Assembly: GCF_001701025.1 (NCBI RefSeq) | Contig: NZ_CP016793.1 | Coordinates: 7,068,001-7,132,000 of the forward strand | Reading direction: 5' to 3' | Source of the DNA: Lentzea guizhouensis | GTDB taxonomy: Bacteria; Actinomycetota; Actinomycetes; Mycobacteriales; Pseudonocardiaceae | DNA: 64,000 bases | In this document: positions 45,636 through 54,359 of the stretch, one piece after another | Numbering within the stretch: position 1 is the stretch's first letter | Layout of the letters: every line of letters starts with the position of its first letter | Made by a program: the position numbers and the translations under genes | The notes under the pieces: generated by a model | What the model saw: the letters and a program-made list of their open reading frames with translations, nothing else | The model's database searches: none | What the model was told of the DNA's origin: nothing

Positions 45636-46547
45636 ATGACCGCACAGCTTTCCGCCACCGTCGCCAAACTGGGTGCGGGCATCGGCGCGCGGATCGACGG
45701 CGTCCGCCTGGGCGGTGACCTGCCGGACCACGTCGTCGCGGAGGTCAGGGCGGCGTTGCTGGCCCACAAGGTCGTGTTCTTCCGCGACCAGCACCACCTG
45801 GACGACGCGGGGCAGCTCGCGTTCGCGCGGCTGCTCGGGCAGCCGACGCTGGCCCACCCCACGGTGAAGGGGGAGAGCCACACCAACGTCCTGGCGATCG
45901 ACTCCGACCAGGGCAGGGCGAACAGCTGGCACACCGACGTCACGTTCGTCGACCGGGTGCCCGCGATCAGCATCCTGCGCGCCGTCGAGCTCCCGCCCTA
46001 CGGCGGCAACACGGTGTGGGCGAACACGGCGCGCGCCTACGACGAGCTGCCCGTGGCGTTGAAGGCGCTCGTGGACCGGCTGTGGGCTGTGCACACCAAC
46101 CTCTACGACTACGCGGGTGACGTCGACGCAACGCGCATCGGCGGCGTCGACGTGAAGGAACAGGCCTACCGCCAGGAGTTCGAGTCGCTGCGCTACGAGA
46201 CCGAGCACCCGGTGGTGCGCGTGCACCCCGAGACCGGTGAGCGCGTGTTGCTGCTCGGCCACTTCGTCAAGCGGATCGTCGGGGTGAGCTCCGCAGAGTC
46301 GAAGGCGATCTTCGAGCTGCTGCAGAACCGGGTGACCCGGCTGGAGAACACCGTGCGCTGGCAGTGGGCCGACGGCGACGTGGCGGTGTGGGACAACCGG
46401 GCCACCCAGCACTACGGCGTCGACGACTACGACAACGCCCGGCGCCGCCTGCACCGGATCACCATCGCCGGCGACGTGCCGGTGAGCGTCGACGGCGTCG
46501 CCAGCACCACGCGCGTGGGCGACGCCGCGCACTTCTCCGAGCTCTGA
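45636..46547 (+). CDS. TauD/TfdA family Fe(II)/2-oxoglutarate dioxygenase
   Basis: 303 residues from ATG at 45636 after GAAAGGAAG. The iron facial triad is H99 and D101 (WHTDVTF) and H259 (NRATQHYGV). A C-terminal Arg in RRRLHRITI binds 2-oxoglutarate. TauD-type enzymes hydroxylate sulfonates (taurine, alkylsulfates), releasing sulfite. Divergent from the sulfonate operon, it is the probable desulfonating step. It ends before a strong hairpin. Confidence 0.93.
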   Translation: MTAQLSATVAKLGAGIGARIDGVRLGGDLPDHVVAEVRAALLAHKVVFFRDQHHLDDAGQLAFARLLGQPTLAHPTVKGESHTNVLAIDSDQGRANSWHTDVTFVDRVPAISILRAVELPPYGGNTVWANTARAYDELPVALKALVDRLWAVHTNLYDYAGDVDATRIGGVDVKEQAYRQEFESLRYETEHPVVRVHPETGERVLLLGHFVKRIVGVSSAESKAIFELLQNRVTRLENTVRWQWADGDVAVWDNRATQHYGVDDYDNARRRLHRITIAGDVPVSVDGVASTTRVGDAAHFSEL

Positions 46548-46585
46548 CAGCCGGGTTCGGACGGCTGAGTTTCTGACACACGGGC

Positions 46586-46616
46586 GGCCGTGCGCGTGTG
46601 ACCCACGCGCACGGCC
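46586..46616. terminator. Strong bidirectional terminator hairpin
   Basis: Perfect 13-bp stem GGCCGTGCGCGTG (46586-46598) with CACGCGCACGGCC (46604-46616), 5-nt loop, between the convergent tauD-like and AIM24 genes. Confidence 0.82.
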
Positions 46617-46626
46617 GGACCCGCTT

Positions 46627-46674
46627 CTGCCCGGTTCCCCTACTGCCTGGTTCCCCTGCTGCCCGGATCTCCTA
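46627..46674. repeat. Three 16-bp imperfect tandem repeats
   Basis: CTGCCCGGTTCCCCTA and two variants occupy 46627-46642, 46643-46658 and 46659-46674, right at the 3' end of the AIM24 gene; its stop is in the last copy. Confidence 0.6.
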
Positions 46675-47343
46675 CTGGGCGGTCGGGACGGGGTGGCCCT
46701 CCGATGCCTGCACGACGACGATGCCCTGACCCGACAGCGCGAGCTGGTAGGCCTCGCCGGAACCGCGGCCGATGACGGCACCGAGCTTCGCCGTCTTGCG
46801 GATCGAGGACTGCAGCGTGGCCGACCACAGCACCGCGGACTGCATGTCGACGAACGTCGGCACGTCCACGTTCAGCACGACCGGCGTGCCGTAGGCGGTG
46901 ACGGCCAGCGCGCCGGTGCCGGTGAACGTGGTGTTGAACAGGCCGCCGCTGAGCATCGACGCGCCCTCGGTGCGGTTGATGTCCCACTGGAGCGTGCTGT
47001 CGAAGGCGAGCACGTTCTTGCCGTTGACGGTGACGCTCTCGTTCTCCAGGTACAGCACGAAGATCTCGTCGGCGTCCTGGGCGAGGAACACGTCGCCGCT
47101 GCCGGAGACCTTCATCAGCGACATGCCCTCACCGGTGAAGGCCTTCTTGAACAGCTTGCCGAGGCCACCGGCGCCTTCGTAGGCGAAGTCGACGTCACCC
47201 TGGTAGGCGACCATCGAGCCCTGCTTGGCGAAGAAGAAGCCGCCGCTGCCGGTGAGGTCCACCTTCAGCATGCGTTCGTTCTGCAGTTGGAAGCTTCCGG
47301 GCTCGACGGGCCGTTCCGCGTGGTTGAACAGTGAGCTGCGCAT
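46672..47343 (-). CDS. AIM24 family protein
   Basis: 223 residues. Consists of a double-stranded beta-helix with patterns typical of AIM24/TIGR00266: MLKVDLTGSGGFFFAKQGSMVAYQG, later DADEIFVLYLENESVTVNGKNVLAF and GSGEAYQLALSGQGIVVVQASEG. Bacterial members have unknown function; a mitochondrial homologue is linked to membrane biogenesis. No signal peptide or membrane helix. It is followed by tandem repeats and a hairpin shared with tauD. Confidence 0.88.
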   Translation of the reverse strand: MRSSLFNHAERPVEPGSFQLQNERMLKVDLTGSGGFFFAKQGSMVAYQGDVDFAYEGAGGLGKLFKKAFTGEGMSLMKVSGSGDVFLAQDADEIFVLYLENESVTVNGKNVLAFDSTLQWDINRTEGASMLSGGLFNTTFTGTGALAVTAYGTPVVLNVDVPTFVDMQSAVLWSATLQSSIRKTAKLGAVIGRGSGEAYQLALSGQGIVVVQASEGHPVPTAQ

Positions 47344-47350
47344 GCGGAGA

Positions 47351-48718
47351 TCATGCCGTAGCCGCTTTCCGGACGATCCCGCGCGCCATCGTTGCGAACA
47401 CGACGTCGTGCAGGGGCTTCTGAACCAGCCAGTACAGCTGGCCGAGCAGCCCGTCCGCGGTGAAGGTGACCTTCTGCCGATAACGCGTGCGGCCGCCGTC
47501 GCGGTCGACGCGCATCTCGAGCAACGTGTGGCCGGGCATCTTCATGTCCGCCCGCAGCACCAGCTGCCGCGCGTCGTCGTCGCGGCGCACGACGGTCCAG
47601 AAGTCGACCACGTCTCCTGCTCTGACCTCGGGCGCCCGGCCGCGGTAGAGCCCGATGCCGCCGAGCAGGTGGTCGACCGCGCCCCGCACCGTCCACACGA
47701 GAGGAATGGTGTGCCAGCCGTCCTCGCCGCCCACCGTGTTCACCGCGCGCCAGACGTCGTCCGGTGACGCGTCGGTCAGCACGGTGCGTTCCTCGGTGAA
47801 GACCTCGCCGCCGGCCGGGTCCGCCTCCGGCTCGGTCGCGGCCCGGATCGCGTTGTCGACGCTGGTCATGCCACCGGGTGGCGGGGGCAGCACGGCGGTG
47901 ACGGGTGGGCCACCGGTCGCGAGGTCGTGCTCCAGCGAGGCGAACAACGGCTCCGCGACCGCCGCCTTCACCGGCGTCACGAGTCCGGCGACCTGCGCGG
48001 CGAGCTTGTGCGACCACAGCGGCGCCGGCAGTGGCAGGCGGACCGGGAGCTTGAGCACCCACGCACACCGCTGCAGCATCTCCAGGTAGCTGAGCTGCTC
48101 GGGACCCGGCACGTCGAACACACCACCCACCGGTTCCGCGAGATCCGCGGCGGCTGCGAGGAAGTGCACGACGTCGGCGACCGCGACCGGCCTGCTGGTG
48201 TTGTGCATCCAGGACGGCACCGGCACCCACGGCGTGAGCCGCGCGGTGGACCGCAGGAGCTCGAAGCTCGCCGAGCCGTCGCCGATGACCATCGACGCCT
48301 GCAACACGAGTGCGGGCACCGGACCCGCGGTCAGCACGTCACCGACCTCCGCGCGGGAGGCCAGGTGCGCGGACAGGCCGGGGGAGTCGGGCCGCGGGCC
48401 GCCGACGTAGACGATCTGCCGCACCTGCGCCTGCGCCGCCGCTGCCGCCAGCACGTCGGCGGCCTCGCGGTCGACCTCGGCGAAGTCCGGCCGGTTCAGC
48501 GAGTGCATCAGGAAGTACACGACGTCGTTGCCCGCCAACGCTTCCCGCATCACCCGGCGGTCCGTGGCGTCGCCGACGTGGACCATCACGGTGGTGGGGA
48601 ACCGGGTGGCCTGCGCGCCGTCGCGGACCAGCACGGCCACGTCGTGGCCGTTCTTCAGCAGCTCCGGCACCAGGCGCGACCCGAGGTGCCCGGTCGCGCC
48701 CGTGACGAAGCACCTCAT
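47351..48718 (-). CDS. NAD(P)-binding epimerase-like protein fused to DUF2867
   Basis: 455 residues, overlapping the upstream gene stop (ATGA). The N-terminal half is an atypical SDR (VTGATGHLGSRLVPELLKNGHDVAVLVRD; YFLMHSLNRPDFAEVDREAA; LVLQASMVIGDGSASFELLR). The C-terminal half (EVFTEERTVLTDASPDDVWRAV, later KMPGHTLLEMRVDRDGGRTRYRQ) is DUF2867, a START-like fold. This fusion often sits beside photolyases and light-regulated genes; a photolyase is divergent upstream. Substrate unknown. Confidence 0.85.
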   Translation of the reverse strand: MRCFVTGATGHLGSRLVPELLKNGHDVAVLVRDGAQATRFPTTVMVHVGDATDRRVMREALAGNDVVYFLMHSLNRPDFAEVDREAADVLAAAAAQAQVRQIVYVGGPRPDSPGLSAHLASRAEVGDVLTAGPVPALVLQASMVIGDGSASFELLRSTARLTPWVPVPSWMHNTSRPVAVADVVHFLAAAADLAEPVGGVFDVPGPEQLSYLEMLQRCAWVLKLPVRLPLPAPLWSHKLAAQVAGLVTPVKAAVAEPLFASLEHDLATGGPPVTAVLPPPPGGMTSVDNAIRAATEPEADPAGGEVFTEERTVLTDASPDDVWRAVNTVGGEDGWHTIPLVWTVRGAVDHLLGGIGLYRGRAPEVRAGDVVDFWTVVRRDDDARQLVLRADMKMPGHTLLEMRVDRDGGRTRYRQKVTFTADGLLGQLYWLVQKPLHDVVFATMARGIVRKAATA

Positions 48719-49287
48719 CGGATGCCGGTGCGGTTCTGCAACGCGCCGACCTTGATGCCGTACAGGAAGAACACGGCCATGAACACCTCGATCTGCTGCT
48801 GGGAGTTGAGCCCGTCGAGGTCGACCGCGACCTCCGTGTCCCGCACGTCCGCCGGCTCGGTCAGCCGCCGGTTGAACACCGCCCGCGCCACGTCCTGGGC
48901 GCGTTCGTCGACGTCGGCGTGGAACAGCCGGCGCAGGTCGCAGTCGGGTGGCAGCGGGTGGTGGACGAGCTCGGCGGGGTAGCGGGCGTTCATGACGCGC
49001 GCGGCCGTGTTGAGCGTGTGGGCGATGAGCGTCGCGCCCTTGCCGAAGTGGTCGACCACCGCGGCCAGCTCTTCGAGGGTCGCGACGTCGTCCTCGATGC
49101 TGACCGGTGTGCTGATGTCGAGGTCGAGGCGTTCCATCGCCATCGCGACGTTCGCGAGCACCTGGACGGGGTCGACGACGAACTGGTCGCCGAGGTGAAC
49201 ACTCGCACGGTGGTGGTGCGGATCGAGTAACTCCTGCGTCTCGCGGTCCAGGGGCAAGGGGAGCAAGTCGTCGTGGTCGGTCGTCAC
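48715..49287 (-). CDS. Hypothetical protein in a photolyase-linked operon
   Basis: 190 residues from GTG at 49287, which has a weak ribosome site. I do not recognise a family. The sequence is mostly helical, acidic and His-rich at the start (TTDHDDLLPLPLDRETQELLDPHHHR). A conserved-looking middle (VDHFGKGATLIAHTLNTAARVMNARY) and a C-terminal stretch (NSQQQIEVFMAVFFLYGIKVG) follow. No signal or clear membrane helix. It is cotranscribed with the DUF2867 fusion (4-nt overlap) and divergent from the photolyase, so a light- or DNA-damage-linked role is likely. The function is open. Confidence 0.7.
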   Translation of the reverse strand: MTTDHDDLLPLPLDRETQELLDPHHHRASVHLGDQFVVDPVQVLANVAMAMERLDLDISTPVSIEDDVATLEELAAVVDHFGKGATLIAHTLNTAARVMNARYPAELVHHPLPPDCDLRRLFHADVDERAQDVARAVFNRRLTEPADVRDTEVAVDLDGLNSQQQIEVFMAVFFLYGIKVGALQNRTGIR

Positions 49288-49383
49288 GCGGATGACTTGC
49301 CCACTTTGGAGTGAGTGCAATCGTCCGTCCACGAACGTATGACGGCGTGGTTGCCGAACGTCGTACGCGGGTACCGCTGACCG

Positions 49384-50733
49384 ATGAGGACGTCGATCGC
49401 GTTGTTCACCCGAGACCTGCGGGTGCACGACAACCCGGTGCTGCACGCCGCGTCCGCCGCGGACCGGTGCATCCCGTTGTTCGTGGTCGACGACGCCATC
49501 ATCTCCTCGGCCTTCTTCAACGCCAACCGGGCCTCGTTCCTCACCGACTCCCTGACCGACCTGGACGCGGCGCTGCGCGACCGCGGCGGCAGGCTGGTGG
49601 TGCGCAGGGGAAACCCCGTCGACGAGGTGGCGCGGGTCGTCCGCGAGCACGACGTCACCGAGATCCACGTCGCCGCCGACGTCAGCAGGTACGCCCGCCG
49701 CCGCGAGGAGGCCCTGCGGGAGCTGGCCGCGGACCTGCACGTGCACGACTCGTCGATCAACGCCGTCCCGCCGCTGTCCCTCACCCCGTCCGGCGGCGGC
49801 GACCACTTCGCCGTGTTCACGCCGTACTTCCGCAAGTGGGAGACCGTGCACCGGCGCGGAGTCCTGCCGCCACCCCGCCGCCTCACCGTGCCGGAGCTCG
49901 GCGGCGACGTGCCCGAGCTGCGCCACGGCACGCCGTCACCGGACCTGGCCGAGGGCGGCGAGACGGTGGGCCGGAAGATGATGACGAGCTGGATGCACAC
50001 CGGCGTGGCCGACTACGCCGACGTGCACGACGCACTGGCCGACGACGCCACCTCCCACCTGTCCCCGCACCTGCACTTCGGCACGGTGTCGGTGACCGAG
50101 CTGCTCAACGGGGTCGGCACCGCCACCGAGGGCGCCCAGGCCTACACCCGTCAGCTCGCCTGGCGCGACTTCCACCACCAGGTGCTCGCCGCCCGCCCGC
50201 AGTCGGCGACGCGCGACTACCGCACCCGGCACGACCGCTGGCGCCACTCCGAGCACGACCTCGCGGCCTGGCGCGACGGCCGCACCGGGTATCCGATCGT
50301 GGACGCGGCCATGCGCCAGCTCGCCAGGGAGGGCTGGATGCACAACCGCGCCCGCCTGATCGCGGCCAGCTTCCTGTGCAAGACCCTGTACCTGGACTGG
50401 CGGCTCGGCGCCCAGCACTTCATCGACCTGCTGGTGGACTGCGACCTCGCGAACAACCAGATGAACTGGCAGTGGGTGGCCGGCACGGGCACCGACACCC
50501 GCCCGAACCGCGTGCACAACCCGCTGGCCCAGGCCGCCCGCTACGACGCCGACGGCCGGTACGTCAAGCGCTACCTGCCCGAACTGGCCCAGGTGGACGC
50601 CCGGCACGTCCACGAACCGTGGAAGCTCCCCGAAGCCGAACGGGACGCGCTCGACTACCCGCCACCGGTGGTGGACCTGGCTGAGGCGGCCGACAGGTTC
50701 GCGGCGGCACGTGGCCTGCGCCGGCACCGCTGA
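49384..50733 (+). CDS. phr: Deoxyribodipyrimidine photolyase
   Basis: 449 residues. Repairs cyclobutane pyrimidine dimers with blue light using FAD. The N-terminal antenna domain (ALFTRDLRVHDNPVLHAA) is followed by the FAD domain with LAWRDFHHQVL, GYPIVDAAMRQLAREGWMHNR and NNQMNWQWVAGTGTDTRP, which includes the Trp electron chain and adenine-binding Asn-Asn. Divergent from the hypothetical/DUF2867 operon; the 96-nt gap contains two CGAACGT copies that may be part of a shared light-responsive control site. Confidence 0.95.
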   Translation: MRTSIALFTRDLRVHDNPVLHAASAADRCIPLFVVDDAIISSAFFNANRASFLTDSLTDLDAALRDRGGRLVVRRGNPVDEVARVVREHDVTEIHVAADVSRYARRREEALRELAADLHVHDSSINAVPPLSLTPSGGGDHFAVFTPYFRKWETVHRRGVLPPPRRLTVPELGGDVPELRHGTPSPDLAEGGETVGRKMMTSWMHTGVADYADVHDALADDATSHLSPHLHFGTVSVTELLNGVGTATEGAQAYTRQLAWRDFHHQVLAARPQSATRDYRTRHDRWRHSEHDLAAWRDGRTGYPIVDAAMRQLAREGWMHNRARLIAASFLCKTLYLDWRLGAQHFIDLLVDCDLANNQMNWQWVAGTGTDTRPNRVHNPLAQAARYDADGRYVKRYLPELAQVDARHVHEPWKLPEAERDALDYPPPVVDLAEAADRFAAARGLRRHR

Positions 50734-50740
50734 GCCCGGG

Positions 50741-51622
50741 TCAGGTGTTCTTGCGCAAGGTCTCGCTCGGTGGCACCCCGTACGCCCGTCGGTAGTCGAC
50801 GGCGAACCTGCCCGCGTGCGCGTAGCCCCACCGGTGGGCGACGGAGGTGACCGGACCACCGCCCGCCAGCAGGTCCTCGTGGGCGCGGCCGAGGCGGACC
50901 TGGCGCAGGTAGGCCATCGGCGTCAGGTCCAGGTGACGGCGGAACGCGAGCTGCACGGCGCGCGGCGTGACGAACGCGTGACGAACGCGGCGGCGGCGGT
51001 CGGCGCGCCGATGTCCTGTGGGCGTGCCGGCGAGGCGCGAAGGCGGTCAGCACGCGGCCTCCTGGCGGCGTTGCCAGCACGGTCGGCGCATCGACGAGCG
51101 GGCTCGACGCCGCGTTGGCAGCAGGTCGCGCGAAGCGGCGCCGGGAGGCGGGCGCAGCGAGCCGAACCGCAGCGCGGGCAGGGGCCGGTCGGGCATCGAC
51201 CCGGTCACCTGGGCGACGGCTGCCGCGGGCACGGTGAGGATCCGCGCGCGGAAGTCCACGCACCGCACCACGTAGTCGCCGCGGGGAAAGGTGCCCAGGC
51301 AGACGTCACCGGCCCGGTAGCGCTCGGTGTGCTTGCCCAGCTCCGCGTGCACGCCGCCGGTGACGAGCGTGGTGACCGACAGGTCGTCGGTGCCGTCCAG
51401 GTGCAGGGTGAGGTCCGGTGGCATCGTGATGTCCACGTGGCTCAGCCCGCCCGCGCTCACCTGGGACACCGACACCGGCGATGCCCGGTCGAGCCGCCCG
51501 TCCCTCGGCGGCTGCGCGCGGTACATCTGGCTGATGAAGTCCTGGGCCTGGTCCGGGTCGGTCGTGGAGAACTCGAAGCGCCGGGGAGGAACGCCTCCGG
51601 TGAGCGCCGACGTGGTGGCCAT
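50741..51622 (-). pseudogene. AraC family transcriptional regulator, disrupted
   Basis: ATG 51622 after AGGGG. The N-terminal AraC-binding-like domain (RRFEFSTTDPDQAQDFISQMYRA; DVCLGTFPRGDYVVRCVDF) is intact. The middle is broken near 51130 and about 40-50 family residues are missing. An 11-bp tandem duplication at 50965-50986 (GCGTGACGAAC twice) shifts the frame before the helix-turn-helix (VQLAFRRHLDLTPMAYLRQVRLGRAHEDL, then VAHRWGYAHAGRFAVDYRRAYG). It would be a DNA-binding activator of this common two-domain type. Probably a true pseudogene, because material is missing as well as shifted. Confidence 0.82.
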
Positions 51623-51781
51623 CAGGACCCCTGGCCTCCTCGTCCGGAGCCGCGACCGGGTGGTGAGATCGTTCGGGTCCGACCATGCCACCTCGCCGGC
51701 CGGGCTGACCAGTCCCGTGCCCGCTCGACTGGTGGCGACCGGCTGCGCCCGTGACACTGGAGGGGACGAACGGAGGTCGCG

Positions 51782-52174
51782 GTGAAGCGGGTGGGCGTGA
51801 TCATCCTCGGAACGGTGCTGCTCGTCGTCGGCATCGCGCTGCTCGTCCTGCCCGGCCCCGGCCTCCTGCTGGTGCTCGCCGGCCTGGTCACGCTCGCCTC
51901 GGAGTTCCCGAAGCTGGAGCGCTACGTCGACCCGGTCCGCGACCGGGCGGTGAAGGCGGCGGAGGACAGCGTCTCGTCACCGGTGCGGATCGCGTTCTCG
52001 GTGGCGGCGGGGCTGGGGTTGATCGCGGCGGGCGTGGTGTGGGGGACCGTGACGTGGGTGCCGCTGCACGGGTGGAGCACCGGGACGAGCCTGATCCTGT
52101 CCGGGCTGGTGCTGCTCGGGTTGCTGGGCTGGAGCTACCGCAACGTGCGTGAACGGTCAGGAACGGGCGGCTAG
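51782..52174 (+). CDS. PGPGW-domain small membrane protein (TIGR02611-like)
   Basis: 130 residues from GTG at 51782 after GGAGG. Two pairs of membrane helices; the first contains LLVLPGPGLLLVLAGLVTLASEF, the conserved Pro-Gly-Pro-Gly turn of this family. Function unknown; common in actinobacteria. Its stop codon (TAG) is part of the left arm of the palindromic element at 52171-52297. Confidence 0.85.
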   Translation: MKRVGVIILGTVLLVVGIALLVLPGPGLLLVLAGLVTLASEFPKLERYVDPVRDRAVKAAEDSVSSPVRIAFSVAAGLGLIAAGVVWGTVTWVPLHGWSTGTSLILSGLVLLGLLGWSYRNVRERSGTGG

Positions 52175-52297
52175 TGCGATGACCACGAACCTGTGCCGCG
52201 TTTCGCGGCGGTCAGACGGGTGCATCGTGGGGCCGGCCCCACGAGGTGCCCTGCTGAGCGTCGGGGAACACGGTGAAGATTGTGGTCACCGCACTAG
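52171..52297. repeat. 127-bp palindrome-rich element with 16-bp terminal inverted repeats
   Basis: CTAGTGCGATGACCAC (52171-52186) and GTGGTCACCGCACTAG (52282-52297) are inverted copies with one mismatch. Inside are GCCGCG-TTT-CGCGGC (about 52195-52209) and the perfect palindrome CGTGGGGCCGGCCCCACG (52226-52243). Each end supplies the stop codon of the flanking convergent gene. It could be a MITE-like or REP-like element or an elaborate bidirectional terminator. Confidence 0.8.
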
Positions 52298-53179
52298 CGC
52301 TTGCTCTCGCGGTATGCCGACGGACGCACGCCCTGGTGGCTCAGGAACGCCGTCGACAGCGCTCCCGGGCTCGCGAACCCGCACCGGTTCGCGATCTGGC
52401 CGATCGTCAGGTCGGTGTCCGTGAGCAGCGTGCGGGCCCGCTCGATCCGCAGCCGGGTGAGGTGGCGGTGGGGCGTCTCGCCGGTCGCCGCGCGGAAGAC
52501 GCGGATGAAGTGGTAGACGCTCAGGTGGACCTCGGCGGCGACGTCGGCCAGCCGCAGGGGCTCGGCCAGCCGGTCGCGCATCACCGCGATGCCGGCGCGG
52601 ACCGCCGCGTGTTCCGGGCCGGGCAGGCGGTGGTGCCGGCCTCGGGTGAGCAGGTGCGTCGTGAGGAACTCCGCTGCCGACTCGCCGTAGACGTCGCCCT
52701 CGCCGCCGGCCGCGGGCAGGGCCCGGACGAGGTGCTCGACGACGGGATCTCCGTGGGCCAGTGACGCCGCCACCGCCTCGAAGTCCGGTGCGGGTCCGCC
52801 CAGCCGGGCCGCGACGCGCGCGACGGTCGCCGACGGGATGTGGACCTGGACGGTGCGCATCGCCGAGGACGTCCGGTAGTCGCGGACGCTGTCCTGGCCG
52901 GGGACGACGAGCTCGAGCGTTCCCGGTGCTTTGCGGTCGTGCACCGGCTTGCCGCCCTTGCGGATGCGCATGGTCGCGTTCCCCAGCGACGTAGAGGATC
53001 AGGTGCAGGTCGGCCACACCCGGCAACGGGACGTGCTCGGCTTCCGGGGCGTGGTCGAAGGACTGCACGAGCAACGACCGCCAGCCCGCGTCGCCCCAGC
53101 TGCAGAACGTGCGCCGCACCAGCGCCGACGGGTCGAACGTCGCGTACGGGGCGAGGTCGAGGTCGGGGGAGTCGAACAC
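52294..53179 (-). CDS. AraC family transcriptional regulator with one frameshift
   Basis: Best start GTG 53179. N-terminal cupin-like part (RTFCSWGDAGWRSLLVQSFDHAPEAEHVPLP) joins the rest when one base is removed from the C4 run at 52981-52984 (VAGNATMRIRKGG). The C-terminal double helix-turn-helix is complete: LRLADVAAEVHLSVYHFIRVFRAATGETPHRHL and IGQIANRCGFASPGALSTAFLSHQGVRPSAYR. About 294 residues if repaired. Target unknown. Its stop codon is in the right arm of the palindromic element. The single-base change is probably an error. Confidence 0.82.
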
Positions 53180-53184
53180 CTCAC

Positions 53185-53640
53185 CACCCTGGTGATTTGC
53201 CGCAACCAGTCCGCGCGCTCGTCGACGCCAGTGTGGTCTCCGGCGAACGGGTCGCCGCGCCAGAGGGCCAGCGCTTGGTCGAGCAAGCCGGCGTGGGCCA
53301 GCCGGCGGAACCGGGTGGAGGTCGATGGTGTCCTCCAGTCGGCAACCACTGGAGCCGTGGTGGATCCGCGGGACATGGCCGGTGGAGCCGGGGTGCGTTT
53401 CCGTGCTGATCGCCTTGCGAAGCAAGGACGTAGCCCGCGGGAGTGTCGCGCGCGGCGTTTACCCCACACCCGTTCGACGAGCCGGCCGGTCCGCGCCACC
53501 TGGTTCGCGTCGACCAGCAGCACCGCCAGCACGCTGCGGGAACGCGCGGAGTCGAGGTCGGCACGCGCGTTGCCGACCCACACCTCGGCGTTGCCGGGCA
53601 CCCGGAACTCACCCGACTCCACCACCCCCGGACCGGGTGT
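53185..53640 (-). pseudogene. Remnant of an AfsR/SARP-type (BTAD) regulator
   Basis: Scattered pieces read as a SARP N-terminus: FRVPGNAEVWVGNARADLDSARSRSVLAVLLVDANQV and RLVERVWG (OmpR-like winged helix), then FRRLAHAGLLDQALALWRGDPFAG from the BTAD domain. Frame changes and missing segments separate them, and the gene stops short at the AraC gene. A full SARP has at least 250 residues. No antibiotic cluster accompanies it, so this looks like a degraded regulator. Confidence 0.72.
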
Positions 53641-53749
53641 TGCCCGATGTGCGGCGAGAGCGGCCGGGATGTTCCGGTTCAGGCACACTTGGCACAGCGC
53701 CCGAACTGAGCGATGGTGAACGGAGCACGGCAGAGCAGGAGGCCCCCCG

Positions 53750-54037
53750 ATGGCGCTCGCAGACCACGAGAAGCGTTCGCTCGAGGAGATCGAGCTGCGG
53801 CTGTCCGAGGACGATCCGAAGCTCGCGGCGCGGTTGACGCGGCCGTCGAGGCTGGCGGTGGTGTCGGGGCGGGCTGGGCGGTTGCTCGGCGGGTTGGCGG
53901 TGTACCTGGTCGGGTTGCTGGCCGTGGTGCTGGGCGTTGCCTGGGGCGTTGTGGCGCTCGTTGTGGTGGGTGCGGTGATGGGGACCGGGGTGTTCGTGGG
54001 GTTGATCGTGGAGGCTTGGCGGGGGCAGCGGAGGTAG
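53750..54037 (+). CDS. DUF3040 family small membrane protein
   Basis: 95 residues from ATG 53750 with GGAGG upstream. Opening LADHEKRSLEEIELRLSEDDPKLA is the DUF3040 signature, followed by two adjacent membrane helices (about 45-85). Common in actinobacteria near cell-division genes but with no assigned function. Confidence 0.88.
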   Translation: MALADHEKRSLEEIELRLSEDDPKLAARLTRPSRLAVVSGRAGRLLGGLAVYLVGLLAVVLGVAWGVVALVVVGAVMGTGVFVGLIVEAWRGQRR

Positions 54038-54359
54038 TCGCTCGCCGTTCCGGGCGCGGTGGCTGCGTAGGGCGTCCCCCAGTTTCCGCAACAACATCCT
54101 CTCTGTTGCGTTGAGCGGCTGCCGGTTGCGCAGGTGGTTGCGTTGCGGGACCGCTTGCGGTGAGCGGCTCGCCTTCGGCTCGATCAAAAGCAGGCGGTCT
54201 GTGCTGCCGATGGAGTCATTTGGGCCCAATTTCCATATTTTTCGTATCGAAACCTTCTCCCCGACGACATCCCTGACGGGTGTGCCGCTCCCGTTCTGCG
54301 ATCACCCGATCGCGCTCGGTGCACCTGCACAAGGCTTGTCTCGGATGAGAGGGGCGTTT
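54038..54359. promoter_or_regulatory. 322-bp intergenic region upstream of the large S8 peptidase
   Basis: No gene is evident. An AT-rich patch at about 54212-54255 (containing TTTCCATATTTTTCGTATCG) stands out in this GC-rich window and is the likely promoter of the peptidase gene. I see no convincing terminator for the DUF3040 gene. Confidence 0.45.

Noticed and set aside
53443..53709. Plus-strand ORFs across the SARP remnant
   Set aside because: They are antisense to recognisable SARP fragments and show no family motif.
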